Position numbers and translations under genes: made by a program. This document shows positions 1 to 12,987 of a DNA stretch of 64,000 nucleotides, in pieces (the stretch's first letter is position 1; each line of letters begins with the position of its first letter). The stretch covers positions 93,450,033-93,514,032 of the forward strand of contig NC_035433.2 of NCBI RefSeq assembly GCF_002127325.2. The letters are read 5' to 3'. The DNA comes from Helianthus annuus. Lineage: Eukaryota; Streptophyta; Magnoliopsida; Asterales; Asteraceae. The notes under the pieces are model-generated. The model was not told the DNA's origin. It saw nothing but the letters and a program-made list of their open reading frames with translations, and ran no database searches.

Positions 1-394
1 TAAAATGCACAAAACAAGTCGTTGAAGTAAAACGTGGTTTAAATCAACGTTATGTTCTGTGAAAAAATGCATGCTCTATTGATATAAACATTTATGCGGT
101 ATTGTGAAATATGCATACATCCAAGCCTTGAGACTGTGGCAATAAACCCGTAAACAAATTAAAGGTTTATCTAAGTTATGTATATCGAATTCGGTCATTC
201 CTTACAATCCTATCAAACCCAGGACTTCAGGAACGGGAGTTGTCAATTCCTATGGTACCACTTCCTACTAACGAACGGCGTAGCTAATGTTAATGAATGT
301 ATTGTCCCATGTTAAACAAACCAAATGTCATAACAAAATGAAGGCATGTGATGTAAACAATTGTACTAAGTATGCTAAGTAAACATACGAAGCA

Positions 395-690
395 GAAATG
401 TTCATGTAAATCAATGTGTCCATATGCTGAGTAAACATATGCAACAGAAATGTTCATGTAAATCAATGTGTCCATATGCTGAGTAAACATATGCAACAGA
501 AATGTTCATGTAAATCAATGTGTCCATATGCTGAGTAAACATATGCAACAGAAATGTTCATGTAAATCAATGTGCCCATATGCTGAGTAAACATATGCAG
601 CTGAAATGTTCATATAAATCAATGTGTCCATATGCTGAGTAAACATATGCAACAGAAATGTAATGTAAATCAATGTACTAAGTACGCACA
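395..690 (-). repeat. 52-bp tandem repeat in family A LTR (copy 1)
   Basis: About five units start at 398, 450, 502, 554 and 606, each containing TGTCCATATGCTGAGTAAAC or a close variant. A degenerate sixth unit follows. The tract lies in the transcribed part of the LTR, downstream of the TATA box on the minus strand. Confidence 0.9.
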
Positions 691-1905
691 CAATGGGCAT
701 ACATAGCATGAAACGTAATGAAATCGTGTACTATAATGTACTAATGAGCATAGCAGATATACGATGTGAAAACATGGAAAGCATGAAAGTAACAGATAGG
801 CACATGTGTTTCACCCCAAAACAGTTTGGAAAACAGTAAAAGAGGGGTTCAATGTACTCACCTGAGATTGCTTTGGAGTTCTTGTATAATAACCAGATAA
901 TGCTAGAGATCACGGGATATCAAATGGCACCTAATAGGTAGCTATATTAATATACCGGACCAAAATCGGAAGGATCGGATAGTATGCGGGTTTGTAAACC
1001 AAACGAGTGTGGAGACTCGTGTAATATGGTTTAACAAAGCCTACATACTAAAATGAAACCTAGCCTAAGTGCTTGCGACCCATTACGACCCGTTTAGGTA
1101 GCTTATGCTACCTTACGCGTCGTTCGCGTAGAACGCGTTCAGAACGCCTAACATCGCGACCACAAGGTATAACCTCGGAAGGTTATAGCTATGGTCACCT
1201 AATGTGTTTGGTCGGATCCTAATGATCGACCAAATGGGTCGGGTTCGAAAGTATAAGCGATGGTTTAGATCGCTTACCTTACGACCCTATATAAGCACTA
1301 AACTAAAAGTGACGAGCTAAGCATGTTAGAACATGCTTAACTAAGTTTAGAAAACAGGTTTGGCATCAAAACAAAAGGCTTTGATGCTCACGAGTAGTTT
1401 GGTTACAAAATATGCAAGAATGCACATTTTGGCGGAAACTACGACTCGTCACTGAGCCTAGATAACGTGGTAATCAGTAGGTATAGTCACTACGGACTAT
1501 AACCATCGTGATCACACTCACGTTATGAAGTTCCATGAACTTCGGGTTGACCATAGGCTGGTCAATGCAGAAAGTCAACAAAACGTTGACTTTCGGACTC
1601 GAAAAGCGAATAAAAGAACGAAAGAATACTTACGGAGGGTCCCCGAATGCTAATCTAGATCAAAGAGCTCAGGTATGAAGCAATGGCATCAACTTAGAGC
1701 ATTTTGATCAGATTGTGTGGGTTTTTGCAACAATGGGGGGTGGGTATTTATAGTATTTCCCGAACCGTTAGGATCGTTTTTTGAAAAACGTGATTGAATC
1801 TTGCGCGTACACTTGTCGTAAACTTGTGGTTACTGAAAATACCCCTTAGTGAGCTGAAAGGGCAAGTTTAAAACTAGCTGATCTTATCTGTTCTGTATGT
1901 CTGAC

Positions 1906-1946
1906 GCGGCCCGCGTGAAGGTGCAGGCCAGACTTACGCGGGCCGC
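1906..1946. repeat. GC-rich perfect inverted repeat in family A LTR (copy 1)
   Basis: The arms GCGGCCCGCGT (1906-1916) and ACGCGGGCCGC (1936-1946) are exact reverse complements around a 19-nt loop. The site lies about 150 bp upstream of the TATA box on the minus strand. It is far richer in CpG than the surrounding AT-rich LTR. Confidence 0.9.
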
Positions 1947-2792
1947 CTGGCCCCGTCTGATCTGCACCACTTGCAGAATTTACATATTTGGTCCCTGTTG
2001 CGTGTTTAAGCTATTTCCGACACTTCTAAGGCCCGTAAAGCCAACTTTAAGGCCCTAAAATGATGCCTAAACATTTTGGACATGAAACATGCTCAAAAAT
2101 GTTCCGGATGTTGGTTCGTTTGGCCGTACGATCGCGATGTTTGCTTAATTATGACGGAATGCGCATAAGCGCGAAAGACGATCCAAATGACGTGACGAAT
2201 GGATTTTTCTTATACCAAACACTAAGGCATAATATTAGGATGCTTACATAAATTTCGGATGTCCGGATGTATTCAGAACGTAAGTTATGCGCGAAAGTGC
2301 AAACTTGTGCACTTTTTGACACTTTTAGTCCCTGAATGACCCAAAAGTTTGTTTTAGCATACCAAACCCCTCAAAGCCTATTTCTAAGCTATGTAAAGGA
2401 TATTTATAGTATGTTTAACTTATGGACATGTTCCGGAATGTTCGTTACAGTTCAAATTGGCATACTTTCGCAGTTTGTCAATTTTAGTCCCTGTAAGCGA
2501 ATTAACTTGTTTTTGCCATACCAAGGCCTTCAAAACTTATTTCTAAGTTATGTAAAGGTTATTTAAGGTAGGTTGAGTATATGTTGATGTTCCGGAGTAT
2601 TTTTCGCATTAAACTGAGTACGTTTAAGCACCAGTTAGCGTATAATTCTCCAGAAGGCGATGTAGAGTTTCAAATTAGACAAAAGTCAAAACATGAAAAA
2701 TGTAAAACTCAACCAAACAAACATTGGGATAAAATAACATTGTTTTATTGATAATAGTACTGTTCACAATGATTACAAGCACAAATGTTACA

Positions 2793-2807
2793 GTCTCCCC
2801 TACTTGT
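2793..2807 (-). other. Polypurine tract of gypsy A body 1
   Basis: The minus strand reads ACAAGTAGGGGAGAC directly before LTR start TGTAACA. This is the expected plus-strand priming site. Confidence 0.85.
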
Positions 2808-2826
2808 GAAAATTTCGTCCCGAAAT

Positions 2827-5800
2827 TTATTTAGAGGAAACTCGTGGAAAAAGATGCGTATATTTTGCCTTCATTTGATCTTCACGTTCCCAAGTAAACT
2901 CGGGTCCACGTTTAGATTCCCAGCGAACCTTGACCAAAGGAATGCGCTTGCGTTTGAGCCACTTGACTTCACGTTCCATGATTTCCACCGGTTTCTCAAC
3001 AAATTTCAATGTTTTATCAACACGAATTTCGTCAAGCGGTATGTGGAGGTTCTCATCAGCTAAACACCTCTTGAGATTGGACACGTGAAAAGTTGGAAGA
3101 ACATTTCCAAGTTCAGGAGGTAACTCAAGTCTGTAGCCTACCTTACCGATTCTTTCGACGATCTTGAATGGTCCAACGTATCTAGGTGCAAGTTTTCCTT
3201 TCTTTCCAAATCTGATCACACCTTTCCAAGGTGAGACCTTAAGTAATACACGATCACCGACTTGAAAATCCAAGGGTTTGCGTTTTAAGTCCGCGTAACT
3301 CTTCTGACGGCTTCTAGCTGTCTGAAGGTTATCACGAACTTTCTTAACCTTATCTGTTGTCTCTAAAATGAGGGCAGGTCCAGTAAGTTGAGCCTCGCCG
3401 ATCTCATTCCAGCAGACTGGGAAACGACATTTTCGACCATAGAGAGCCTCGAAAGGAGCCATGTTGATGCTGGAGTGATAACTGTTGTTGTAGGAGAATT
3501 CAATCAATGGAAGATGTGAATCCCAACTACCACCAAAATCGATCACACAAGCTCTAAGCATATCCTCCAGTGTCTGGATTGTTCTTTCAGATTGACCATC
3601 AGTTTGCGGATGATAAGCTGTGCTCAGATTAAGTTGAGATCCCATAGCAGATTGCATGGTTCTCCAAAAATGAGAAGTGAAACGAGCATCTCTGTCAGAA
3701 ATGATGTTCAAAGGAACACCATGTCGAGCTACAATTTCATCTACGTAGATTTGAGCAAGTTTGTCAGCCGAAAAATCCTCACGGATTGGCAAGAAATGCG
3801 CTGACTTGGTAAGACGATCCACGACTACCTAGATGGCATCGTGACCTTTCTTTGTGCGCGGGAGTTTAGTAATGAGGTCCATAGTAATGTTTTCCCATTT
3901 CCAAACTGGGATCTCTGGTTGCTCCAATAAACCAGAATTACGCTGATGTTCAGCCTTAACCTTAAGACAAGTAAGGCATTTTGATACGTATAAGGCAATG
4001 TCTTTCTTCATACCAGGCCACCAATACTGTATACGAAGATCCTTATACATCTTATCTGAGCCAGGATGAATAGAATAACGAGACTTATGGGCTTCATCCA
4101 TAAGCAAGGTACGAAGATTATCTTGGCTTGGGACCCACAAACGGTCCATGAAGTAATATGATCCATTGTCCTTCAGTTCAAGAGCAGGTGTTATGTGATA
4201 AGGAAATTCCTTATCCATCAAACCTTGTGAAACACAAGCTTGTTGAGCCTGAGAAATACGCGCTTGGATATCGGTTTGAATAACAGATTGGACACGAACA
4301 CAATGAAGCTTAGTACGTTCCTTGCGACTCAATGCATCGGCTACGACATTCGCTTTACCAGGATGGTAGCGAATCTCGCAGTCATAGTCGTTTAGAAGTT
4401 CAACCCAACGTCGTTGTCTCATGTTGAGCTCTTTCTGATTGAAGATATGTTGAAGACTTTTGTGGTCTGTGAAAACCACACATTTTGTACCGTACAAATA
4501 GTGTCTCCAGATTTTGAGAGCGAAGACAACGGCACCCAACTCGAGATCATGAGTGGTGTAGTTCTTCTCATGTATTTTTAACTGCCTTGATGCGTATGCT
4601 ATGACTTTGTTTCTTTGCATCAGGACGCAGCCAAGACCTAATTTAGATGCATCGCAATAAACGACGAAATCATCATTGCCCTCAGGCAATGTTAGGACAG
4701 GCGCGTCGCAAAGCTTTTGTTTCAAAGTCAGAAACGCTTCCTCTTGTTTGACTCCCCAATCAAAGGACTTGTTCTTCTGAGTTAGAGCAGTTAGAGGAAC
4801 TGCAATCTTTGAGAAATTCTCAATGAAGCGGCGGTAATAACCCGCTAGACCAAGAAAAGAACGAACTTCAGTAGGAGTAGTAGGTGTATCCCAATCCTTA
4901 ATCGCACTGATCTTGGAGGGATCTACATGAATGCCTTGTTCGTTGACAATATGTCCTAAGAATTGAACTTCTTTAAGCCAGAATTCACACTTGGAGAATT
5001 TGGCGAAAAGTTGTTCTTTCTTTAGGAGTTCCAAAGTAAGACGGAGATGTTGCTCATGATCAGCTCGCGTCTTAGAATATATTAAAATGTCATCGATGAA
5101 AACGATGATGAACTTATCCAAATAAGGTTTGCAGACCCTATTCATCAAGTCCATGAAAACAGCAGGAGCATTAGTCAAACCAAATGGCATGACTGTGAAC
5201 TCATAATGTCCATAGCGAGTGCGGAACGCTGTCTTGGGAATGTCTTCTTCATGCACACGAAGCTGATGATATCCAGATCGTAGATCAATCTTTGAAAAAT
5301 AAGAAGCGCCTTGCAATTGATCAAAGAGATCATCAATGCGAGGTAGGGGATATCGATTCTTGATGGTAAGCTTGTTAAGCTCACGATAATCGATACACAT
5401 CCTAAAAGATCCATCCTTCTTCTTGACAAAAAGAACGGGAGCACCCCAAGGTGAAAAGCTAGGACGGATAAAACCTTTGTCGGAGAGTTCCTGCAGCTGC
5501 TTAGATAACTCTTGCATCTCAGACGGTGCAAGACGGTATGGAGCTCTGGCAATGGGATTTGCACCAGGTACGAGATCAATACAGAACTCGACTTGGCGTG
5601 CTGGAGGTAGACCAGGTAACTCTTCAGGGAAAACTTCAGAATAATCCCGAACGACAGGAATATCTGAAATGGTCTTACCCTTGCCTTTATCTGCTGTAAC
5701 ATGTGCTAAGAAAGCCACATAGTTCTTCCGAAGATACTTCCGTGCTTTAAAACAAGACATGAGTTTGAGACCCCCGGCAGGCTTCTCACCACGAACCTGT

Positions 5801-7353
5801 AGGATCTCGCCTGTCGACAGCGGTACACGAACAATCTTCTCAGAACAAACTATCTCTGCGCGATGCTTGGATAACCAATCCATACCTACTATAACGTCGA
5901 AGCTTCCAAGTTGCATTGGCGTGAGGTCAATAGGAAAAATATGGTCGTTAAGGTTCAACTGGCAGTTGCGTAGAACAAAATTAAGAACAATGGGTTCACC
6001 ACTTGCAACCTCTACTGTCAAAGGTTTACTTAGTTTCGTTCTAGACACGCAAAGCATTGTCTCAAAAGACAATGACACAAAACTCTTGTCGGCACCCGAA
6101 TCAAAAAGAACAGATGCTGGCTGATTATTAATAAAGAACGTACCGTTCACCACCTCGTTGTCTGCTTGTGCTTCTTGTGCATTCATGTTGAAGACTCGAC
6201 CTCGAGCCTGTGCCTGATTCTGGTTTGCATTCTGGTTCTGGTTGGCTAGCCTTGGACACCGATTTCTGTAGTGGGTCAGATCCCCACAGTTATAACAAGC
6301 ACCTGGTGGGTAGTTTGGTCGTGCAGCCTGACCCTGTTGCTGAGCAACTTGTTGAGCAGGGTTCTGAACTGCGCGATTCTGAGCAAACCGACAAACATCG
6401 GCAAGATGACCCGACTTCCCACAATTAGTACAGAAACGGCACTGATATTGCGGTTGATGGTGACTGTTGCATTGATTGCACAAAGGTGCACTTCCTGAAT
6501 AGGGCTTCTTTGCTGGAGGCTGGTTGGGAGCTGCCTGGTTCGCTTGGGTAGTGACAGCATAGTTTTGGGAAGCCTTACGCTTCTTTGCTCTTTTTGATGA
6601 ACCAGAGTCCTTTCTGTTCTTGTTTTGACCTTTCTTGCTATCTTCCTTGTCAGCCGACTGTTTCTTGCCCTTGTCACCCTTCCTGTGTAATTTGTTCTTC
6701 CGAATCTGCGACTCAGTCAGTGTCGCTGATAACTCGATTGCCTGACGGAGTGTGGTAGGGTTGCTACCAGTAAGGATGTCTTGTACCGAGTCAGGCAGGC
6801 CGTCGATGTACCTTTCGATAGCCTTATCGAGTGGGGTAACCATAGTTGGGCAAAGCAGACTCAACTCCTCAAACCTATCAGTATAAGCCCTGTGCTCGCC
6901 ACTATCTTGCTTCAAAACATCAAATTCTTTCTCCAACGCTCGTTGTTCATGACGAGGACAAAACTCCCTCATCGTAAGAGCTCTCAGTTCAGCCCATGTC
7001 TGAGCTAGAGCAACTTCTGCACCTTGATCTCTCATAACCCCGTTCCACCACGTAAGAGCCCTCTTCTGAAACACACTCGAAGAAAACTCGACATTGCGAT
7101 TGTCAGGACACTGCACATGACGGAAAGTGTTCTCGATGCTCTCGAACCACTGAAGAAGCCCAGTTGCTCCCTCAGAACCACTAAACTTGAGTGGCTTAGC
7201 CGAGTTAAAATCCTTGTATTTGCATGTACCATTGTTGTTGTTGTTGGCCTGGTTCCATTGAGCAAAGAGATTTGGGAATTGAGCAGCTATCTGCTGCGCA
7301 ATAATTTCTGCCAGTTCGGTAGTAGCTATCTGGTTGTCGCGTCGAGGAGGCAT
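2827..7353 (-). pseudogene. Gypsy A body 1 gag-pol polyprotein with one internal stop
   Basis: One frame runs from ATG at 7353 to a stop at 2827, about 1508 codons. It is broken only by TAG at 3829-3831, where body 2 has TGG (Trp). I start at the Met of MPPRRDN; the 25 residues upstream are leader read-through. Order: gag; CCHC knuckles near residues 308 and 353; aspartic protease with DSGAD near 418; RT with FIDD near 754; RNase H starting near DASKLG at 901; an integrase zinc finger; and an integrase core with D1159, D1220 and E1256, giving the classical D-X35-E spacing. The last 50 or so residues, with [15 protein letters not shown], match a gypsy chromodomain. The stop falls inside the integrase core, so this copy cannot make integrase. 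Confidence 0.92.
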
Positions 7354-7914
7354 TCTAGAAGAGAAAAACATGAAATGAAACGAGTGAGATGATTGGATGA
7401 AGAGAATGAGATGAAGCAAAATCAACAAAAGCGAAGATGGCGGTTATGCATCGCAAAGCAAACAAGCGACATGAAATGTCTAGTCGAAGTAAATGGGTCA
7501 GAATTAGTGTATCGCGAAGACATGCTCGCCTATAAGTGAACACACACCCCAAGAGTTCCCAGGTAAGAGTGACTGGTCCGATTATGTGGATTTGTACGAA
7601 CACTCTAGCCTTAGACAGAAAACCCAGGGTACAGGCATTCACTCTTCCAGTTCGCACGTGTTCTCATTATTAACCTAAAACTTTGACTGGATTTTTGAAA
7701 TCCAAAGAGGTTCAAAACCTAGTAATCAATCATCCTCGAACAGATGATTAATTTTCAAAGCGGATTCGGAACCGAAGTTCCCGTTGTGGTTATCACCTAA
7801 GGATAGGTGATGTGCATGTTTTAAACTCTAAACACAAGATAACTTGTGTTAGGGTCCTAGAAAGTTATAGTCTAGGTCAAAGCATTACTAATAACCTAAT
7901 TCCCTATAACCAAT
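7354..7914 (-). other. 5' leader of gypsy A body 1
   Basis: This is untranslated sequence between the PBS and the gag ATG. I see no conserved ORF. Its gag-proximal part is the right breakpoint of the deletion seen in body 2. Confidence 0.7.
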
Positions 7915-7927
7915 GGCTCTGATACCA
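7915..7927 (-). other. Primer-binding site of gypsy A body 1
   Basis: The minus strand reads TGGTATCAGAGCC, complementary to the plant initiator tRNA-Met 3' end. It lies 7 nt from the LTR edge. Confidence 0.92.
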
Positions 7928-9204
7928 GTTCTTCTGTCACACCCCGACCGCGTATAACATGCAACCGCGGCGGAAACGCCGGGGAGTGTTGTGGACAGAA
8001 TTAATTGTTATACAACCATGGAAATTAAAGTTACATTTTATTCATCAAACACGGGTGTTACATTGTCTTTAAAGGAAGTACAGAATTCAAAACATAGTTA
8101 TCCTAGTTCTATCTTCACTTTTAGTCTCTAAGGCACAGGTCTGCCCTAGTATCGTGATCAACATCCTATGGAACAGCTCCTGAAAACACATGTGAAAGTA
8201 GGTACGTCAGCATAAAAATGCATGTGAGATACATAGGTTTTGTGAAAATGGGATTCATGACTTGATTTTAAAGAAATGTTTAATAACAGTCAGTCATGAA
8301 CCTTATAATTTGTCTTGCTTTGTAAACCGTTTAAAAAAACGATAATATCAGATGATGTGTATAGATAAGTGTAAGGTTAAATGAGTAACCAAGTAAAATG
8401 AGTTGAATAAGATAAGTTGTTTGTGAAAATAATGTCTTGTGAAGAATATGTTATTTGTGTAAAATGTAATGTGTCTAAACTGAAATGACTTGGATAACGC
8501 TACGATATGTAATATTATACAAACATTTATATATAGGAAGTACCAGCGGCGTATCCACCATGTTTGTATCATATTACATACGCCATGTTACTCCAACCAT
8601 TTACCCAAACCAATCCACCATGTAAATTGTTCATGTACAAACCAAATGTCAAGTGTTATCGTGTAAACCATGTCAAATGTTTATGTTCAATGTAAACCAC
8701 CAAATGTGTATGTCAATGTCAACGTGTTTATGTTCAATGTAAATCATGTAATGTGTATCCCAAAATGTATCATGTATGGTAAGCGAAATGTATCAACTTA
8801 AACCATATGTAAAATGCACAAAACAAGTCGTTGAAGTAAAACGTGGTTTAAATCAACGTTATGTTCTGTGGAAAAATGCATGCTCTATTGATATAAACAT
8901 TTATGCGGTATTGTGAAATATGCATACATCCAAGCCTTGAGACTGTGGCGATAAACCCTTAAACAAATTAAAGGTTTATCTAAGTTATGTATATCGAATT
9001 CGGTCATTCCTTACAATCCTATCAAACCCAGGACTTCAGGAACGGGAGTTGTCAATTCCTATGGTACCACTTCATACTAACGAACGGCGTAGCTAATGTT
9101 AATGAATGTATTGTCCCATGTTAAACAAACCAAATGTCATAACAAAATGAAGGCATGTGATGTAAACAATTGTACTAAGTATGCTAAGTAAACATACGAA
9201 GTAG

Positions 9205-9500
9205 AAATGTTCATGTAAATCAATGTATCCATATGCTGAGTAAACATATGCAACAGAAATGTTCATGTAAATCAATGTGTCTATATGCTGAGTAAATATA
9301 TGCAACAGAAATGTTCATGTAAATCAATGTGTCCATATGCTGAGTAAACATATGCAACAGAAATGTTCATGTAAATCAATGTGCCCATATGCTGAGTAAA
9401 CATATGCAGCTGAAATGTTCATATAAATCAATGTGTCCATATGCTGAGTAAACATATGCAACAGAAATGTAATGTAAATCAATGTACTAAGTACGCACAC
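9205..9500 (-). repeat. 52-bp tandem repeat in family A LTR (copy 2)
   Basis: This is the same 52-bp unit as at 395-690, starting near 9207, with the same order of unit variants. Confidence 0.88.
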
Positions 9501-10277
9501 AATGGGCAAACATAGCATGAAACGTAATGAAATCGTGTACTATAATGTACTAATGAGCATAGCAGATATACGATGTGAAAACATGGAAAGCATGAAAGTA
9601 ACAGATAGGCACATGTGTTTCACCCCAAAACAGTTTGGAAAACAGTAAAAGAGGGGTTCAATGTACTCACCTGAGATTGCTTTGGAGTTCTTGTATAATA
9701 ACCAGATAATGCTAGAGATCACGGGATATCAAATGGCACCTAATAGGTAGCTATATTAATATACCGGACCAAAATCAGAAGGATCGGATAGTATGCGGGT
9801 TTGTAAACCAAACGAGTGTGGAGACTCGTGTAATATGGTTTAACAAAGCCTACATACTAAAATGAAACCTAGCCTAAGTGCTTGCGACCCATTACGACCC
9901 GTTTAGGTAGCTTATGCTACCTTACGCGTCGTTCGCGTAGAACGCGTTCGGAACGCCTAACATCGCGACCACAAGGTATAACCTCGGAAGGTTATAGCTA
10001 TGGTCACCTAATGTGTTTCGTCGGATCCTAATGATCGACCAAATGGGTCGGGTTCGAAAGTATAAGCGATGGTTTAGATCGCTTACCTTACGACCCTATA
10101 TAAGCACTAAACTAAAGGCTTTGATGCTTACGAGTAGTTTGGTTACACTTGTCGTAAACTTGTGGTTACTGAAAATACCCCTTAGTGAGCTGAAAGGGCA
10201 AGTTTAAAACATGTGGTTGTGGTTAAACCAGCTAAAATTTGCTGACTAGCTGATCTTATCTGTTCTGTATGTCTGAC

Positions 10278-10318
10278 GCGGCCCGCGTGAAGGTGCAGGC
10301 CAGACTTACGCGGGCCGC
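10278..10318. repeat. GC-rich inverted repeat in family A LTR (copy 2)
   Basis: The arms GCGGCCCGCGT and ACGCGGGCCGC are identical to those at 1906-1946, with the same loop length. Confidence 0.88.
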
Positions 10319-11159
10319 CTGGCCCCGTCTGATCTGCACCACTTGCAGAATTTACATATTTGGTCCCTGTTGCGTGTTTAAGCGATTTCCGACACTTCTA
10401 AGGCCCGTAAAGCCAACTTTAAGGCCCTAAAATGATGCCTAAACATTGTGGACATGAAACTTGCTCAAAAATGTTCCGGATGTTGGTTCGTTTGGCCGTA
10501 CTATCGCGATGTTTGCTTAATTACGACGGAATGCGCATAAGCGCGAAAGACGATCCAAATGACGCGACGAATGGATTTTTCTTATACCAAACACTAAGGC
10601 ATAATATTAGGATGCTTACATAAATTTTTGGATGTCCGGATGTATTCAGAACGTAAGTTATGCGCGAAAGTGCAAACTTGTGCACTTTTTGACACTTTTA
10701 GTCCCTGAATGACACAAAAGTTTGTTTTAGCATACCAAACCCCTCAAAGCCTATTTCTAAGCTATGTAAAGGATATTTATAGTATGTTTAACTTATGGAC
10801 ATGTTCCGGAATGTTCGTTACAGTTCAAATTGGCATACTTTCGCGGTTTGTCAATTTTAGTCCCTGTAAGCGAATTAACTTGTTTTTGCCATACCAAGGC
10901 CTTCAAAACTTATTTCTAAGTTATGTAAAGGTTATTTAAGGTAGGTTGAGTATATGTTGATGTTCCGGAGTATTTGTCGCATTAAACTGAGTACGTTTAA
11001 GCACCAGTTAGCGTATAATTCTCTAGAAAGCGATGTAGAGTTTGAAATTGGACAAAAGTCAAAACATGAAAAATGTAAAACTCAACCAAACAAACATTGG
11101 GATAAAATAACATTGTTTTATTGATAATAGTACTGTTCACAATGATTACAAGCACAAAT

Positions 11160-11379
11160 TGTATGATCAAATCAAGCCAAAAATCTGATTTTGAATAAGA
11201 ATCAAGATGAACACACCAAAATATAGCAATAAAACCCACTAGAATGATTTGCAATGATGATGATACAATTAGCCCCCAAATCTCTAGTAAAGTGTGTTCC
11301 CCAAACCCTAATCATCACTTTCTATTTATAGCCTAAACACACTTAGGCTATTTTCATTTAAGTCCCTAGGGTTAATAAC
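11160..11379 (-). repeat. Truncated 3' LTR of the nested element
   Basis: This is 220 bp colinear with 12988-13207, including a TATA box at 11333-11340 (TATAAATA on the minus strand). Similarity stops abruptly after GGGTTAATAAC. Confidence 0.85.
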
Positions 11380-11869
11380 CTGGTGTCAACCCGAAAAGTA
11401 TCAACTCGAAAAGGCCCAAAAATAACCTATGGATACCAGGCCCAAAACAGATCAAAATTCTAGGCTCACAAATAAAATTTTTAAGACCCGGCCCATTTCC
11501 AAATTTACTAATAGAAACGCATAAATCTAATGTTAAACCTATTGCATAAAAGTCCTAAACCCTTTGTAGGAGACCAACTTCTTAAAAAAAAAACTTTCTT
11601 AATTTAAAATGAATTTCCAATTGCTTAATTGTAAATTTGTCAAGAATTTCAATGAAAATTGGATGAACGTTATTTTCTTAAAACATAAAATTCAATTTTA
11701 AAAGATTTAGGAAATATGAATGGGTATTTCCAAGACTCTGCTGTCTTTTCAGGCTGGCTTCCCTTTTACCCTATCAAAATCTATTTTAAATACAATTTCA
11801 ACAAAAGTTTTGAAAGTTAAAAAAAACGGTCCGAACGTCAGAGATATTATTAAATGGAGTTTTGAAATT

Positions 11870-12720
11870 TGCTTGAAGACAAAACCAACAATACCCTAAA
11901 AATTCTAACCCTCAGTGGACACCTTTGTGTTTCTCTATCTTACTTGAATATGCAAACCTTCTTCTCCTCCTTTCTCTCTCTACACAATACCAACATAACA
12001 CAAACCCTAAAGTTCAAACACAGCCGCCACCTGCTAAAAGTCGATCTCTCTCACACTACCACAAACAAATACGCAGGCCCCTCAATGGTGGTGACAGGGT
12101 GGATTCACGGCGGTGACAAGCGGCCTGAGGCGGAGGTGGTTGTGACAGGAGTTGCTGTGTGACGGTAGTTGTGCGTGGTGACTGACTGGTGAACAAAAAG
12201 AGTGGTGTTTGCGGTGGCGGATGACGGAGTCGCCGTTGTAGACGGTGGTGGCACCGGTGGTAGGTTAGAGTTGACGGTGGTGGTGTGGTTGGTGATAACG
12301 ATGTACGGGTGGATGCAGGTGAAAGGTCGGTGATGGAAGTAGTGTTGGTGGTGAATCGATGGGATGGTGAAGGTTTATGGTTGTAGTAGGGTGACCGGAG
12401 GTGACGGTGGTTATGGCGGTGGAGGTTAGAAGTGGTGGCTGCTCCGGAGACGGTGATTTCTGGCAGAAGCAACAGAAGACCTTTTTTTTTTAATAAAAAA
12501 ATTCCTTTTTCTACTCCTTTCTTTGGCAAATTAAATTCGCCGGCTGTTATAAAACCACCGGAATAACGACTCCGGAAAACGTGACTTACCGGCTTATTTA
12601 CTAAATAAGCCGGAGAACTTGAACTCGCGTTCAAGATTTTATTTCGCCGGAAAAGTTAACTTCGCCGGAAAAGTTAATTACGCCAGAAAAATAAAAACGC
12701 TGTATTCGCCGTATTCATAA
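11870..12720. other. Gene-like, GC-richer interior of the nested element
   Basis: The tract 11900-12060 is CT-rich and resembles a plant 5' UTR. It is followed by GGTGG-rich sequence and, near 12650-12690, a repeated TTCGCCGGAAAAGTTAA unit. Composition differs sharply from the AT-rich flanks. A 192-codon minus-strand ORF here is low-complexity Ser/Pro/Thr/His and I do not accept it as coding. Captured host gene sequence is possible but unproven. Confidence 0.4.
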
Positions 12721-12972
12721 AAAAAATCGCCCGGAAACTTCAAAAACTCATATAAAACCTTCTGATTTGAGATGAAACCTTTTAAAATGATATGAAATCA
12801 CTATGAATCTTTCAAATAGTACAAGTCTCAACTCACAATCAGCAAACACATAATTTAAAAACAAGACTTTTGAATAAAATCAAAAACCCCAAAAGTTTCA
12901 AAACTTTTTAAATAAAAAACAGATTTTTTATGATGAATTTGGAGATTGTTGAATCCCAAATTCGAGTACCAA

Positions 12973-12984
12973 GCTCTGATACCA
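12973..12984 (-). other. Primer-binding site of the nested element
   Basis: The minus strand reads TGGTATCAGAGC, next to the right LTR. This fixes the orientation. Confidence 0.9.
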
Positions 12985-12987
12985 AAT

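Larger units (their letters stand above)
1..2792 (-). repeat. Family A left LTR (3' LTR of body 1), left-truncated by the window
   Basis: This aligns with 8812-11159 and 18594-21423 and ends in TGTTACA beside a PPT. A TATA box (TATAAATA on the minus strand) lies at 1745-1752. The U3 contains degenerate repeats beginning TTTNGTCCCTG near 1988, 2323 and 2482, the last two about 159 bp apart. Relative to the other two copies it lacks about 38 bp near 1873. The short ORFs in it come from tandem repeats and are not genes. Confidence 0.9.

Noticed and set aside
395..690. CRISPR-like array
   Set aside because: Repeats are directly adjacent without unique spacers, lie inside a plant LTR, and have no cas genes near.
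290..709. Small repetitive ORFs (HMDTLIYMNIS type) in the family A LTRs
   Set aside because: They are translations of the 52-bp tandem repeat, whose length is not a multiple of three. They recur in all three LTRs only because the repeat does.
7354..7428. Upstream extension of gypsy A gag (25 residues, [10 protein letters not shown])
   Set aside because: A hydrophobic start suggested a signal peptide, but gag conservation begins at MPPRR and the upstream part is leader sequence.
12056..12634. 192-codon minus-strand ORF in the nested element
   Set aside because: Low-complexity Ser/Pro/His-rich translation of GGTGG repeats, with no recognisable domain and no conserved start context.
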